A stretch of DNA of 64,000 nucleotides from Roseateles sp. YR242 (GCF_900109745.1 NZ_FOAV01000013.1:1-64000), one strand, 5' to 3'; shown: positions 26,147 through 35,628, counted from the first letter of the stretch. Notes: generated from the letters alone by a model not told the origin. A program made the numbers and translations.

Positions 26147-27553
26147 TCATCGGCCGGTGGTGGCCGTGTTGGTGGTGATGGCAGCCGGGCTGGCGGGGCT
26201 GGAGGGGCTGGAGGGGCTGGCAGCGGCCGCCGGCTCCTGGGGTGCCGACCAGTCCAGCTTGCCCGCCTCCTTGCCCGCCACCGAATAGAGCGCCTTGGTG
26301 TTGCGGGTGGCCTGGAACTGCTCCAGCGTTTCGCCGCGCATGGCCGCGTAGATGTGCAGGTTGGAGACCCCCACCACCGCGCCCAGCTTCTCCAGCATGA
26401 AGAAGATGACGCCGTAGTGGATCATTCCGCGCCAGTCCCGGCGACGGATAAGGTCCTGCTCCGCCGCGGTCAGGCCGGCGCGTGCGAACTCGGCCTCCGG
26501 GTCCTTCAGGAAGGCGGCGCGGTGCTGGGGCACCACCAGCTCATGCAGAAAGTGGTTGATGCGGTAGGCCTTCACGCTCACCGCCAGCGAGAACGGATAG
26601 GTGCCCGCCAACTGCTCGATGCCCGCCAATTGCGCACCAATGCGCGCCGCCTGTCGAGCCCGCTCCGCGGCCGAGGGCTCGCCCGCCTCGTTCTCGAACA
26701 CCGCCGTGGCAATGCCGGTCATGGACGGCAGGTAGTAGCTGCGGTGCAGGCAGTTGACCCGCGCCGACAGCGCGCCGCGCATCACCAGCCACATGATCAC
26801 TTCCGAGCCTTCCATGCCGCCGAGCTGGGCATATTCGGCGTGAGTCATCTCCGCCAGGCGTTCGGGATCTTTCTCCAGCAGGTCCAGGAAGCGGTGGTCC
26901 CACTCGGTGTTGTTGAAACCGGCGCGCTCGCCATGCACCTGGTGCGACAGCCCGCCGGTGGCCACGATGGCCACCCGCAGGTCTTCCGGATAGCTCTCGA
27001 TGGCCCGGCGCAGTGCCTGGCCCAACTTGTAGCAACGCCGCGCGGTGGGGATGGGGAACTGCAGCACACCGATCTGCAGCGGCACCATCTTCACCGGCCA
27101 GCCGGGCGCCGATGCCTGGCCACTGCCGGCCTCACCGGAGTGGTGCTCCACCAGCATGGACAGCGGCGAGAAACAACCGTGGTCCAGCGCCCGGCGCTGG
27201 AAGAAGGACATGTCGAATTCATCCGCCATCAGGCTCTGGCCCAGATGCGCTGCAAAGGCCGGATGGCCCTGCACCGGAGGCAGGTCACGCGCACCCGCGC
27301 CTTCATCGGCCACCTCCCATTGCTCGCCAACCCCGAGCGTGAACGCGGAGTAGTGATCAAAGAAGAACGAGGTGACGTGGTCGTTGTAGATGAACAGCAG
27401 AACGTCGGGCTTCTTGGCATCCAGCCATTCACGCACCGGGTCGAAGGCTTCGAAGATCGGCGCCCAGGTGGGGTCGTTGCGCTTGTCGCGGTCGAAGGCA
27501 AAGCCGATGGTGGGCGTGTGGGAAGCAGCAATGCCGCCGATGATGACTGCCAT
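26147..27553 (-). CDS. galA: Gallate dioxygenase (GalA/DesB type)
   Basis: A 468-aa class III extradiol dioxygenase in which a LigB-like catalytic domain (about 1-280) is fused to a LigA-like domain (about 320-415). This is the architecture of gallate dioxygenases. Iron ligands by family comparison are His12 (ASHTPTIGF), His59 (YNDH) and Glu251 (GSEVIMWL), with His204 in GGLSHQ as the catalytic acid/base. It should cleave gallate to 4-oxalomesaconate. The ATG at 27553 is chosen because the conserved protein begins MAVIIGGIAASH. The last 35 residues are a low-complexity Ala/Ser/Pro/Thr tail beyond the usual length of about 420 aa. Confidence 0.88.
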   Translation of the reverse strand: MAVIIGGIAASHTPTIGFAFDRDKRNDPTWAPIFEAFDPVREWLDAKKPDVLLFIYNDHVTSFFFDHYSAFTLGVGEQWEVADEGAGARDLPPVQGHPAFAAHLGQSLMADEFDMSFFQRRALDHGCFSPLSMLVEHHSGEAGSGQASAPGWPVKMVPLQIGVLQFPIPTARRCYKLGQALRRAIESYPEDLRVAIVATGGLSHQVHGERAGFNNTEWDHRFLDLLEKDPERLAEMTHAEYAQLGGMEGSEVIMWLVMRGALSARVNCLHRSYYLPSMTGIATAVFENEAGEPSAAERARQAARIGAQLAGIEQLAGTYPFSLAVSVKAYRINHFLHELVVPQHRAAFLKDPEAEFARAGLTAAEQDLIRRRDWRGMIHYGVIFFMLEKLGAVVGVSNLHIYAAMRGETLEQFQATRNTKALYSVAGKEAGKLDWSAPQEPAAAASPSSPSSPASPAAITTNTATTGR

Positions 27554-27636
27554 GGTGATGAACTTTCGGGCCCAATTTTTGTGATGCAGTCTAGGAATCG
27601 GGCCTGGCGGCGGCCAGATGGCAGGCCCCACGGGGC

Positions 27637-27653
27637 GATAACGTATCGTTATC
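27637..27653. promoter_or_regulatory. LysR-type box between galA and its regulator
   Basis: A perfect 17-bp palindrome, GATAACG-TAT-CGTTATC, contains TAACGTATCGTTA, which fits the T-N11-A LysR consensus. It lies 11 bases before the regulator ATG and 84 bases from the galA start. A second palindrome, CATGG-TTCA-CCATG (27653-27666), overlaps the regulator start codon. Confidence 0.65.
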
Positions 27654-27663
27654 ATGGTTCACC

Positions 27664-28572
27664 ATGAAACTCACGAATCTCAAGGCGCTGGTCGCCTCGG
27701 TGGAAGAAGGCAGCCTGCGCGGCGCGGCGCGGCGCATTGGCGTGTCGCAGCCGGCATTGACCAAGATGATTCGTGAGCTGGAGCGCGAACTGGCCACCAC
27801 CTTGCTGCTGCGCAGCACGACCGGGGTGCTGGCCACCGCACAGGGCATGGTGTTGTACGAACGCGCCATCGCAGCCGACCGCGAGCTGGCCCATGCGGTG
27901 GACCAGATCCAGCAGCTGGGGGGCCGCATGACCGGCACGCTGGCGATCGGCGCGGTGCCCCTGGCGGTGATGCTGCTGGTGCCCGAGGCCCTGCGCACGT
28001 TTGGGGCGGAGTTTCCGGAGATCCAGCTGCGCATCACCGAGGAGCTCTACATTGCGCAGCTCACCCGCCTGCGCAAGGGCGAGGTGGACATCGCCCTGGG
28101 CCCCTTGCCTGAGCACCTGCCCTCCGGCGAATTCACGGTGGAGCCGCTGATGCCGATCGACATGGTGATCGTCGTGGGCAAGGGCAATCCGCTGCGAAGA
28201 GCGACCACGCTGGCCGAGTTGAACGACGCCCCCTGGGTCTACACCGGCGCGACCTCGGAGTCCGGTTATGCCAAGACGCTGTTCGAGAACCACGGCCTGA
28301 AGCCGCCACCCGCCGGGGCGCTGGTGAATTCAACGCTGGGCTTGCTCTCCATCATCGCCAGCGGCAACTGCGTGGGGCTCATGCCGCAGCAGATCGCCGT
28401 GCACCCGTTTGCCATGCAGCATCTGGAGGTGGTGCGGGTGGCCGAGGGGCCGCTGCGGCTCACCATTGGCGCGCTGGCGCGGGCCGATGCATCGCTCAAG
28501 CCGAGTGTGCGGCACTTCCTGGCACACCTGCATCGCGCCGCCCATCATCTGACGGGCTCGCAGCGCTTCTGA
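27664..28572 (+). CDS. LysR-family regulator, probably of gallate degradation (GalR-like)
   Basis: A 302-aa LysR-type regulator. The N-terminal winged helix-turn-helix is at about 1-60 (LKALVASVEEGSLRGAARRIGVSQPALTKMI) and the substrate-binding domain at about 90-295. It is read divergently from galA, and a perfect T-N11-A palindrome lies in the gap, so it most likely controls galA in response to gallate. It converges on the tannase gene with 21 bases between the stops. The DNA-binding domain is distinct from the second LysR at 30859-31755. Confidence 0.85.
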   Translation: MKLTNLKALVASVEEGSLRGAARRIGVSQPALTKMIRELERELATTLLLRSTTGVLATAQGMVLYERAIAADRELAHAVDQIQQLGGRMTGTLAIGAVPLAVMLLVPEALRTFGAEFPEIQLRITEELYIAQLTRLRKGEVDIALGPLPEHLPSGEFTVEPLMPIDMVIVVGKGNPLRRATTLAELNDAPWVYTGATSESGYAKTLFENHGLKPPPAGALVNSTLGLLSIIASGNCVGLMPQQIAVHPFAMQHLEVVRVAEGPLRLTIGALARADASLKPSVRHFLAHLHRAAHHLTGSQRF

Positions 28573-28593
28573 GCCGTGGCCCCAGGGGTGCCT

Positions 28594-30681
28594 TCAGCGC
28601 GCTGCTGGCACAGGCGCTGATGCACGTGCGGGTGCGGGTGCAGGTGCGGGTGCAGGGGCCGGACCCACACGCTGCACATCCGGCGCCACCTTGTTGACGG
28701 CACGCACCGGATACGGCTGGAACAGATCGCTGCCGGCCCAGGCGGGCACGGGAATGTCGCTGCCACTCACCGGGCCGTAGCTGTCGGCAAGGTTCACATC
28801 GCCCTGCCCTTTGTAGCGGGCCACCTGCGGATAGGGATAGACCGGGCGAGTGCGCTGGATCACGGGCGCTGCGGGGCCGAAGTCCATCATGCCGGGCGGC
28901 GGACCGTCGGGCCGGCCTTGCGGGCCCGAGCCACCGGCCATCGGCGGACGGCCACCTGGTGGACCGCCCTCGCCGGCCAATTTGCCATCCGGTTTACCGT
29001 CGGGTTTACCGTCCGGCTGGCCAAACCCACTGGGACGCTGCCGAGGCGGCGGCGTGCTGGCAACCACGCCCGCCGGCGCCCGGCCCTGCTCCACCCAGCC
29101 CATCATCGGCGTCAACAGGTCAATGGCGCTGGGCCCTTCCCCGCCGGCGCAGTGATACACGCCCGGCAGCAGATACAGCCGCTCGAAGGCCTGGGCCTTG
29201 TCTTCACCCATGAAGCGCCGCACCGCCTGGTGATAGGCGATGCTGTTGAGCGGCGAAATGTGGGGGTCGGACCAGCCATGCCAGATCACCAGCTTGCCGC
29301 CGCGTGCGGCGAAGCGGGAGAGGTCGGGGTTGGTGGCGTCGAACAGCGGATGCCGCGCCCGCAACTGGTCGAAGGTGGCACGGTCGAAACGCAGGTCCGC
29401 CAGCTTGAAGTCCTGCGGCGGATCCACCTCGAAAATCAGGTGCTGCAGTGCTTGCAACGCAATGCGCTCGCTGAAGATCGGCTGGCTGGCCTGCGCCGGC
29501 ACAAACACGCCGGCCCAGCCCAGCTCGGAACCCGGCTGCGGGCCGCCAGCCGTGAGGCGCTCACCCGTCTGGGGATCACGCGGGCCCTCGTACAGCTGCC
29601 GCGCGGCGGTGGTTTCACTGCGGCTCAGGCAGTTGGGGCCGGGCTTGTCCTCGTCACCCGGGCACTGGACCACGGCGGGGTCGAACTTGCACAGGCGCGG
29701 GTCGGCAATCAGCCCATCCAGCCGGCCATCGAGTCCATCACATTGCTTCAGCACCGCCTGGTGCAGCACCGCCAGGCGCGGTGCAATCAGGATCGCGTTG
29801 CCATCCGGGCCGGTGTTGGCGCGCGCCTGCCAGCCGTGATAGAGGCTGTTCTGCACCTGGAAGTTCAGCGCCGCAGCGCCAGCCAGGATGCCGTCGAAGT
29901 CCTCGGGATAACGCTGCGCTTCCACCAGGGCTTCGCGCCCGCCATCCGAGCAGCCACTGAAATAGGCGAAACGCTGCGGCCGGCCATAGAAGCGCTGGAT
30001 CAGCCGCTTGGACGCCACCGCCGTGAGGTGCACCGCCCGATGCGCGAAGTCCTCGCGTTTCTGGGCGTCCAGCCCGAAGCTGCCGTCATTGTCCTGATGA
30101 CCCATGTCGGTCGAGGCAATGGCAAAGCCGCCCTGCGTCAGGTTGAGGCAACCATCAGCCGCCCCCACCTCCATGCCGATGCGCCCGCACAGGCCGCCGC
30201 ACCCCACCTGCAAAAAGCGCTGGGTCCAGCTGCCCAGGGGCAGCGCCACGCGGAACTGGATACTGGGCGCCAGCACCCCCTCCACCACGCAGGCCGGCAG
30301 GCCCTGGCTGGTGCCCTTGGTGGCCTTGGTGACCTGGCTGCCGCGGCCGCCAATGTCGATCAGGGCCGTCGTGGTCAAGGCCTCGCAGGACGCAATGGGG
30401 GTCACCACGGACAAGGCGACGCCGCCAGGCACGAGGCCCGCCGGCACAGGCGGCGGCACAGGCGCCGCTGCAATACCCGACGGAGGGGCCGACGGAGGAC
30501 CTGATGCCGGACCGGCAGACACCCCTCCTTCGGCAGGCGTCGACAACGGGGACGCATGTGAAGGCACCGCCTCCAGCAGCACAAATGCCGCCAGCGCCGC
30601 CAGGGCCCACCAGACCCACGTGCGCCACAGTCCTGGGCGTTGTCGCGGAGGGGGACGGAAGGAATGGGAAGAGTCAGTCAT
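28594..30681 (-). CDS. Tannase/feruloyl esterase-family hydrolase
   Basis: A 695-aa exported alpha/beta hydrolase. An N-terminal hydrophobic segment (about 20-40) acts as signal or anchor, followed by a Pro/Ala/Gly-rich linker. The catalytic serine motif GCSDGG has Ser245, next to the Cys that in this family forms a disulfide with a C-terminal Cys. The Asp region WHGWSDPHISPLNS and the His region LPGVYHCAGGEG complete the triad. The C-terminal 140 residues are Pro/Gly-rich with an Ala-Pro repeat tail. It should hydrolyse gallate or hydroxycinnamate esters; its position beside galA favours tannins. The ATG at 30681 is chosen from the start of the signal-like region. Confidence 0.85.
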   Translation of the reverse strand: MTDSSHSFRPPPRQRPGLWRTWVWWALAALAAFVLLEAVPSHASPLSTPAEGGVSAGPASGPPSAPPSGIAAAPVPPPVPAGLVPGGVALSVVTPIASCEALTTTALIDIGGRGSQVTKATKGTSQGLPACVVEGVLAPSIQFRVALPLGSWTQRFLQVGCGGLCGRIGMEVGAADGCLNLTQGGFAIASTDMGHQDNDGSFGLDAQKREDFAHRAVHLTAVASKRLIQRFYGRPQRFAYFSGCSDGGREALVEAQRYPEDFDGILAGAAALNFQVQNSLYHGWQARANTGPDGNAILIAPRLAVLHQAVLKQCDGLDGRLDGLIADPRLCKFDPAVVQCPGDEDKPGPNCLSRSETTAARQLYEGPRDPQTGERLTAGGPQPGSELGWAGVFVPAQASQPIFSERIALQALQHLIFEVDPPQDFKLADLRFDRATFDQLRARHPLFDATNPDLSRFAARGGKLVIWHGWSDPHISPLNSIAYHQAVRRFMGEDKAQAFERLYLLPGVYHCAGGEGPSAIDLLTPMMGWVEQGRAPAGVVASTPPPRQRPSGFGQPDGKPDGKPDGKLAGEGGPPGGRPPMAGGSGPQGRPDGPPPGMMDFGPAAPVIQRTRPVYPYPQVARYKGQGDVNLADSYGPVSGSDIPVPAWAGSDLFQPYPVRAVNKVAPDVQRVGPAPAPAPAPAPARASAPVPAAR

Positions 30682-30858
30682 GTTGCCGGGATCTTCCGCA
30701 CCACTGTGGAGGACGTCAACGAAAGGCCAGTCTAGACAGCCCTTTTCGGGGGACGCTCGTTGGTATGTGCGCAACAGCGCTACGAGAGCTTTACGTCCCG
30801 ACGCAAATCAGCGTCCGTCGCCTCACGAAACGGTGCGCCGGACATGGGCGCCCCGCCC

Positions 30859-31755
30859 TCACTCCATCAGCGGTGCCTCGCTGACCAGCCGCATGAGTAA
30901 CGCGGCCGTTCGCTGCATCAAGGGCGTGGCACGTTTGCTGGTGGGGGTGACCAGGCACAAGGTGCTCTGAATATCCGCCCGCGCAAAAGGTGTCACCACC
31001 AGCCGCTCCGGATGCTCCACGATGCGCAGCGCCTCCTCCCCAAGCGCCGCGTGGCCGATGCCCGCGGCCACACAGTCCAGGATGGCCGGCACGCTGGAGA
31101 CTTCCCACTGCACTTCCAGCTGCACGCCCGCCATGGCCGCCGCCTGCTCCATCAGCGTGCGGAAGATGTGCCCGCGCTGGGGCATCACCAGCGGGTAACG
31201 GGACAGCTGCTTGAGCGTGGGCGGCTTGGTGGGCGCCTCGTTCTTCGGGCTCACCAGGCACAGCCGCTCTTTGCGCAGCGGCAGGATTTCCAGCGCCGGC
31301 ACCGGCTCGGGGTTGTAGACCAGGGCCAGGTCGGTACGCCCAGTGAGCAGCCATTCGGTCAGGTGGACCGAGAAGCCCTCCATGATGGCCAGCCGCGCCT
31401 GCGGCATGTCCTGCTGGAAGGCGCGGATCAAGGCCAGCGTGTGCACCCGCGCCAGCGTGGGAGGCATGGCAATGGTGATCTGCCCCACGGGCTCGCTGCG
31501 CTGGGCCCGCAGGTCTTCCTTGGCATGGCTCACCAGGTTGAGGATGTCCTGCCCATGCTGCAGCAGGCGCCGGCCCGCCTCGGTCAGCTGCACGCCGCGC
31601 CCGTTGCGCAGCAGCAGCGTCTCATGCAGCTCCGTCTCCAGCGCCCGCACCTGGCGGCTCAGCGCCGGCTGGGCCACACCCAGCACCAGCGCCGCCTTGC
31701 TGAAGCTGCCATGTTCGGCCACGTGGACGAAGGTTTCGAGTTGGGTCAGGTTCAT
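30859..31755 (-). CDS. LysR-family regulator, probably of the protocatechuate operon
   Basis: A 298-aa LysR protein with the helix-turn-helix at about 1-60 (LETFVHVAEHGSFSKAALVLGVAQPALSRQV) and an effector domain of the Nac/Cbl-like subgroup (TLARVHTLALIRAFQQDMP). It is divergent from the pmd operon with only 64 bases between the two ATGs, so it is the likely regulator of that operon. Its effector may be 4-oxalomesaconate, pyrone dicarboxylate or protocatechuate; the sequence does not say. Confidence 0.85.
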   Translation of the reverse strand: MNLTQLETFVHVAEHGSFSKAALVLGVAQPALSRQVRALETELHETLLLRNGRGVQLTEAGRRLLQHGQDILNLVSHAKEDLRAQRSEPVGQITIAMPPTLARVHTLALIRAFQQDMPQARLAIMEGFSVHLTEWLLTGRTDLALVYNPEPVPALEILPLRKERLCLVSPKNEAPTKPPTLKQLSRYPLVMPQRGHIFRTLMEQAAAMAGVQLEVQWEVSSVPAILDCVAAGIGHAALGEEALRIVEHPERLVVTPFARADIQSTLCLVTPTSKRATPLMQRTAALLMRLVSEAPLME

Positions 31756-31819
31756 GGCCCGGATGATCTCACGCCATGCCTGTTTGGAATATCAGCTAGT
31801 GGGAGCTAGAACTGGATTG
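31756..31819. promoter_or_regulatory. Divergent promoter region of the pmd operon
   Basis: This 64-base gap must hold both promoters. It contains a direct repeat AGCTAG at 31794-31799 and 31804-31809, exactly ten bases apart (one helical turn), in an AT-richer stretch beginning GGAATATC. This is a candidate binding region for the divergent LysR protein. I see no clean T-N11-A palindrome. Confidence 0.4.
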
Positions 31820-32566
31820 ATGGTGCCGACCGCTCCAGAATCCACCGCAGTTCAGTTTTGGGACCCGCCTGCCGTGATCGCTCCCCTTGTCGGCATTTCC
31901 TCCATGGCCACCCGCCAGGTACTGGCCGACCTGGCCAGCGCCCTCACTTCAGCCACCGGGCTTGAGCTGCGCGTGGAGTCCGTCGGCGGCGTGGATGCCG
32001 CCAAACGCGTAGCCGCCGGCGAAGTGCTGGACCTGGTCATCCTGGCCGAGGACGCCATGTCTCGCCTGGCCGATGCCGGCCATCTGGTGGCGGACAGCCG
32101 CCGTGTGATCGTTGAATCCCCGATGGTGATCGCCGCCACCGCAGGCGGCCCGTTGCCGGACGTCTCCACTGGCGACGCGCTACGCCAGGCCCTGCTGGAC
32201 GCCCCCGGCATTGGTTATTCCACCGGCCCCAGCGGCACCGCCCTGCTCCAGCTGATCGACCGGTGGGGCCTGCGGGACGCCCTGGGCGAGCGCCTGCGCC
32301 AGGCGCCCCCGGGCGTACCGGTCGGCTCGTTCATTGCCAAGGGCGATGTCTCCATCGGCTTTCAGCAGCTCAGCGAGCTGCAGCATGTCCCTGGGATCAC
32401 CATCCTGGGCCCGATGCCGGCGGGCTTCGAGATCATCACGCGCTTTGTGGGGGCTGTTGCCGCCACCAGCGCGGAGCCCGCCACGGCCCGCCGCGCGCTG
32501 GACTTCCTCACCGAGGCCCGCCATGACGCGCTCAAGCAGCGCCATGGCATGACGCCACCGGCGTGA
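31820..32566 (+). CDS. ModA-like substrate-binding-fold protein without signal peptide
   Basis: A 248-aa protein of the molybdate-binding-like (periplasmic binding type 2) fold: LRVESVGGVDAAKRVAAGEVLDLVILAEDAMSRL, STGPSGTALLQLIDRWG and a C-terminal GFEIITRFVGAVAATS. No Sec signal or lipobox is seen at the ATG at 31820, and a longer in-frame extension upstream would run into the divergent LysR gene. It is the first gene of the pmd operon. Similar genes are seen beside aromatic-degradation genes, but the function is not known; a cytoplasmic ligand-binding role is possible. Confidence 0.7.
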   Translation: MVPTAPESTAVQFWDPPAVIAPLVGISSMATRQVLADLASALTSATGLELRVESVGGVDAAKRVAAGEVLDLVILAEDAMSRLADAGHLVADSRRVIVESPMVIAATAGGPLPDVSTGDALRQALLDAPGIGYSTGPSGTALLQLIDRWGLRDALGERLRQAPPGVPVGSFIAKGDVSIGFQQLSELQHVPGITILGPMPAGFEIITRFVGAVAATSAEPATARRALDFLTEARHDALKQRHGMTPPA

Positions 32567-32637
32567 CACCCCGGCAGCCACCCGTCGCCAGGCCCGCTTT
32601 CTTCCTGACTTTCAGACACCCACGAGCTTGACCCAAG

Positions 32638-33684
32638 ATGTCCACACGCAAGCCCCTCATCATTGACGTCCACGGCCACTACACCACCGCGCCCACCGCG
32701 CTGGGTGCCTGGCGCGACCAGCAGATCGCCGGCCTGAAGGACCCGTCCAAGGCCCCGAAACCGAGCGACTTGAAGATCAGCGACGACGAACTGCGCGAAT
32801 CGATCATCACCAACCAGTTGGCCAAGATGCAGGAGCGCGGCAGCGACCTGACCATCTTCAGCCCGCGTGCCAGTTTCATGGCGCACCACATCGGCGACTT
32901 CCAGACCTCCGCCACCTGGGCCGCGATCTGCAACGAGCTCTGCTATCGCGTCAGCGAACTGTTCCCGGACCACTTCATCGGCGCCGCCATGCTGCCGCAG
33001 AGCCCGGGCGTGGACCCGGCGACCTGCATTCCGGAGCTGGAGAAGTGCGTCAAGGAATATGGCTTTGTCGGGATCAACCTGAACCCGGATCCCTCCGGTG
33101 GCCATTGGACCAGCCCCCCGCTGACCGACCGCCATTGGTACCCCATCTACGAAAAGATGGTGGAGTGGGACATCCCGGCGATGGTGCACGTCTCCACCAG
33201 CTGCAACGCCTGCTTCCACACCACCGGCGCCCACTACCTGAACGCCGACACCACGGCCTTCATGCAGTGCCTGACCGGCGATCTGTTCAAGGACTTCCCG
33301 ACGCTGAAGTTCCTCATCCCCCACGGTGGCGGCGCGGTGCCCTACCACTGGGGCCGCTTCCGTGGCCTGGCGCAGGAACTGAAGAAGCCGCTGCTGGACG
33401 AGCACCTGCTCAACAACATCTTCTTCGACACCTGCGTCTACCACCAGCCCGGCATCGACCTGCTGGCCCGTGTGATCCCGGTGAAGAACGTGCTGTTCGC
33501 CTCCGAGATGATCGGCGCCGTGCGAGGCATCGACCCCACCACCGGCCACTACTACGACGACACCAGGCGCTACATCGAGGCCACGCCTCACCTGAATGAC
33601 GATGAGCGTTTCCAGATCTACGAAGGCAATGCCCGCCGCGTGTTCTCCCGGCTGGACACCGCCCTGAAGGCCAAGGGCCTGTAA
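32638..33684 (+). CDS. pmdE: 4-oxalomesaconate hydratase (LigJ/PmdE type)
   Basis: A 348-aa amidohydrolase-superfamily protein. The metal-binding HxH motif is in IIDVHGHYTTAPTALGAWR (His11 and His13), with later ligands in MVHVSTSCN and IPHGGGAVPYHWGR and an ACMSD-like core. The N-terminal pattern matches LigJ, which hydrates the 4-oxalomesaconate-derived intermediate to 4-carboxy-4-hydroxy-2-oxoadipate. It serves both the gallate and protocatechuate branches. The order pmdE-pmdF then pmdD-A-B-C is as in Comamonas pmd loci. Confidence 0.9.
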   Translation: MSTRKPLIIDVHGHYTTAPTALGAWRDQQIAGLKDPSKAPKPSDLKISDDELRESIITNQLAKMQERGSDLTIFSPRASFMAHHIGDFQTSATWAAICNELCYRVSELFPDHFIGAAMLPQSPGVDPATCIPELEKCVKEYGFVGINLNPDPSGGHWTSPPLTDRHWYPIYEKMVEWDIPAMVHVSTSCNACFHTTGAHYLNADTTAFMQCLTGDLFKDFPTLKFLIPHGGGAVPYHWGRFRGLAQELKKPLLDEHLLNNIFFDTCVYHQPGIDLLARVIPVKNVLFASEMIGAVRGIDPTTGHYYDDTRRYIEATPHLNDDERFQIYEGNARRVFSRLDTALKAKGL

Positions 33685-33711
33685 CCCCATCAGCAGTTGA
33701 AGGAATTCCCC

Positions 33712-34395
33712 ATGTACGAACTTGGAGTCGTCTACCGCAACATCCAGCGCGCCGACCGTCACGCGGCCGACGCCCTGGGTCATCTCGGTTCCGCCACGGT
33801 GCACGAGGCGATGGGCCGCGTGGGCCTGCTCAAGCCCTACATGCGCCCCATCCAGCGCGGCGTGAATGTCTCCGGCACGGCAGTGACCGTGCTGCTGCAC
33901 CCCGGGGACAACTGGATGATGCATGTGGTGGCGGAGCAGATCCAGGAAGGCGATGTGGTCGTGGCCGCGCTGACCGCCGAATGCACCGACGGCTATTTCG
34001 GTGACCTGCTGGCCAGCTCCTTCAAGGCCCGGGGTGCTCGCGCGCTGATCATTGACGCTGGTGTCCGGGACGTGAAAACCCTCAACGAGATGAACTTCCC
34101 GGTGTGGAGCAAGGCCATCTCGTCCAAGGGCACCATCAAGGCCACGCTGGGATCGGTCAATATCCCGGTGGTGTGCGCAGGCGCCTTTGTCACGCCGGGC
34201 GATGTGATCGTCGCGGATGACGACGGTGTGGTGAACGTGCCGGCCGCGCTGGCAGTCAAGACGCTGGAGGCCGCCACCGCCCGCGAAGCCCTGGAAGGCG
34301 CCAAGCGCGAGAAGCTCGCGGCCGGCGTGCTGGGGCTGGACATGTACAAGATGCGCGAGCCGCTGGCCCAGGCAGGCCTGCGCTACATCGACTAG
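33712..34395 (+). CDS. pmdF: 4-carboxy-4-hydroxy-2-oxoadipate aldolase (LigK/PmdF type)
   Basis: A 227-aa protein of the RraA-like class II pyruvate aldolase family. It starts [16 protein letters not shown] at the ATG at 33712, with AAGGA eight bases upstream. Typical segments are [42 protein letters not shown] and [10 protein letters not shown]. The enzyme splits carboxy-hydroxy-oxoadipate into pyruvate and oxaloacetate and usually also decarboxylates oxaloacetate. It is the last step of both the gallate and protocatechuate routes. Confidence 0.93.
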   Translation: MYELGVVYRNIQRADRHAADALGHLGSATVHEAMGRVGLLKPYMRPIQRGVNVSGTAVTVLLHPGDNWMMHVVAEQIQEGDVVVAALTAECTDGYFGDLLASSFKARGARALIIDAGVRDVKTLNEMNFPVWSKAISSKGTIKATLGSVNIPVVCAGAFVTPGDVIVADDDGVVNVPAALAVKTLEAATAREALEGAKREKLAAGVLGLDMYKMREPLAQAGLRYID

Positions 34396-34492
34396 GGCTG
34401 ACGAAGCGCAGACCAGTCGGTGGACCTTCAGGCCCACCACCAGCAGTCCGGGCGGCCATTCAACGTGACGAGAACAGACGGAGACAAGCACG

Positions 34493-35527
34493 ATGAGAGT
34501 TCCCCAAGACACGCACCGCCGCCGCGCGTTGGCGATCACCCTCGGGTTGGTCGCTGCCGCAGCCTGTGGCTCGGTGGCCGCACAGACTGCTGGACAGACA
34601 GCCGCCCCGGGCGCCGCCGCCACGGATTGGCCCAATCGCCCGGTCCGCATCATCACACCCTTCCCGGCCGGTGCGGGCCCCGAGACCGTGGCCCGCATGG
34701 TGGCCGAGAAGCTGCAGAAGAAGTGGGGCAAGCCGGTCATCGTGGAGAACAAGCCCGGGGCCAACGGCTTCCTGGCCATCGACACCTTCAAACGGGGCTC
34801 GCAGGACGGCTACGACCTCATCCAGCTGGACAACGTCCACCTGGTGGTCTACCAGCATCTGTTCAAGAAGCTGCCCTATGACCCGGTGAAGGACTTCGAC
34901 CCCATTGCACCGCTGTTCCGCACCTATTTCTTTGTGGGCGTTCCCACCAACAGCAAATACAAGACCGTCGGTGACATCGTGGCGGACGCCAAGGCCCATC
35001 CGGGTGCGCTCAACTACGGTTCCTGGTCGGTGGGCAACCCGGTGCACCTGGGCGCCGCGCAGCTGGAGGCCATGACGCACACGCAGATGCAGCATGTCAT
35101 CTACAAGGAGACATCGATGCTCTACACCGCCGTGGCCAACGGCGAACTGAACTTCGCACTGGGCTCCATGGCCACCGCCGGCCCGTTGCAACGCGCCGGG
35201 CGCATCCGCTTCATCGCGGTGACGGCGCCCAAGCGCCATCCGGCCTTCCCGGATCTGCCCACCGTGGTGGAATCAGGCGGCCCGGCAGGTTATGAGGTCA
35301 CCGGCTGGACCACCATTGCCGCGCCCAAGAACCTGCCCAAGGCGGTGGCGGACAAGATCCAGCGTGACATCGAAGCCGCGCTGGCGGAGCCCGACATCAA
35401 GGAGCGCTACGCCACCTTCGGCTACGACGTGTTCCCCGCCACCCGGGAGCAGTTTGCGGCCTTCATGGCGACGGAGTCGGCCAAGTACGCCGACATCGTC
35501 AAGCGCTCCAACATCGCCCTTGACTGA
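34493..35527 (+). CDS. Bug-family (TctC) periplasmic substrate receptor
   Basis: A 344-aa exported receptor. The signal peptide has a basic N-terminus and ends near residue 31 (GSVAAQ). The mature part begins WPNRPVRIITPFPAGAGPET, the Bug-family hallmark, with VIVENKPGANGFLA and LPTVVESG later. Such receptors feed tripartite tricarboxylate transporters. No TctA or TctB gene is in the window, so it may share a transporter or act in sensing. Its place between pmdF and pmdD suggests a dicarboxylated aromatic or pathway acid as ligand. A GGAG site precedes the ATG. Confidence 0.9.
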   Translation: MRVPQDTHRRRALAITLGLVAAAACGSVAAQTAGQTAAPGAAATDWPNRPVRIITPFPAGAGPETVARMVAEKLQKKWGKPVIVENKPGANGFLAIDTFKRGSQDGYDLIQLDNVHLVVYQHLFKKLPYDPVKDFDPIAPLFRTYFFVGVPTNSKYKTVGDIVADAKAHPGALNYGSWSVGNPVHLGAAQLEAMTHTQMQHVIYKETSMLYTAVANGELNFALGSMATAGPLQRAGRIRFIAVTAPKRHPAFPDLPTVVESGGPAGYEVTGWTTIAAPKNLPKAVADKIQRDIEAALAEPDIKERYATFGYDVFPATREQFAAFMATESAKYADIVKRSNIALD

Positions 35528-35628
35528 GCGCCTTCACGGGGCCTGGTTCCCGAGCGCCCCGTCGTCATCGCCTTCGTGCTCCGGCCCGGCCAGGGCCGGC
35601 CACCATCACTGATACAAGCAGTACCTCC

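Noticed and set aside
32362-34791. An 809-codon minus-strand frame across pmdE and pmdF
   Set aside because: The plus-strand genes carry clear catalytic motifs and ribosome binding sites; the antisense frame crosses gene borders.
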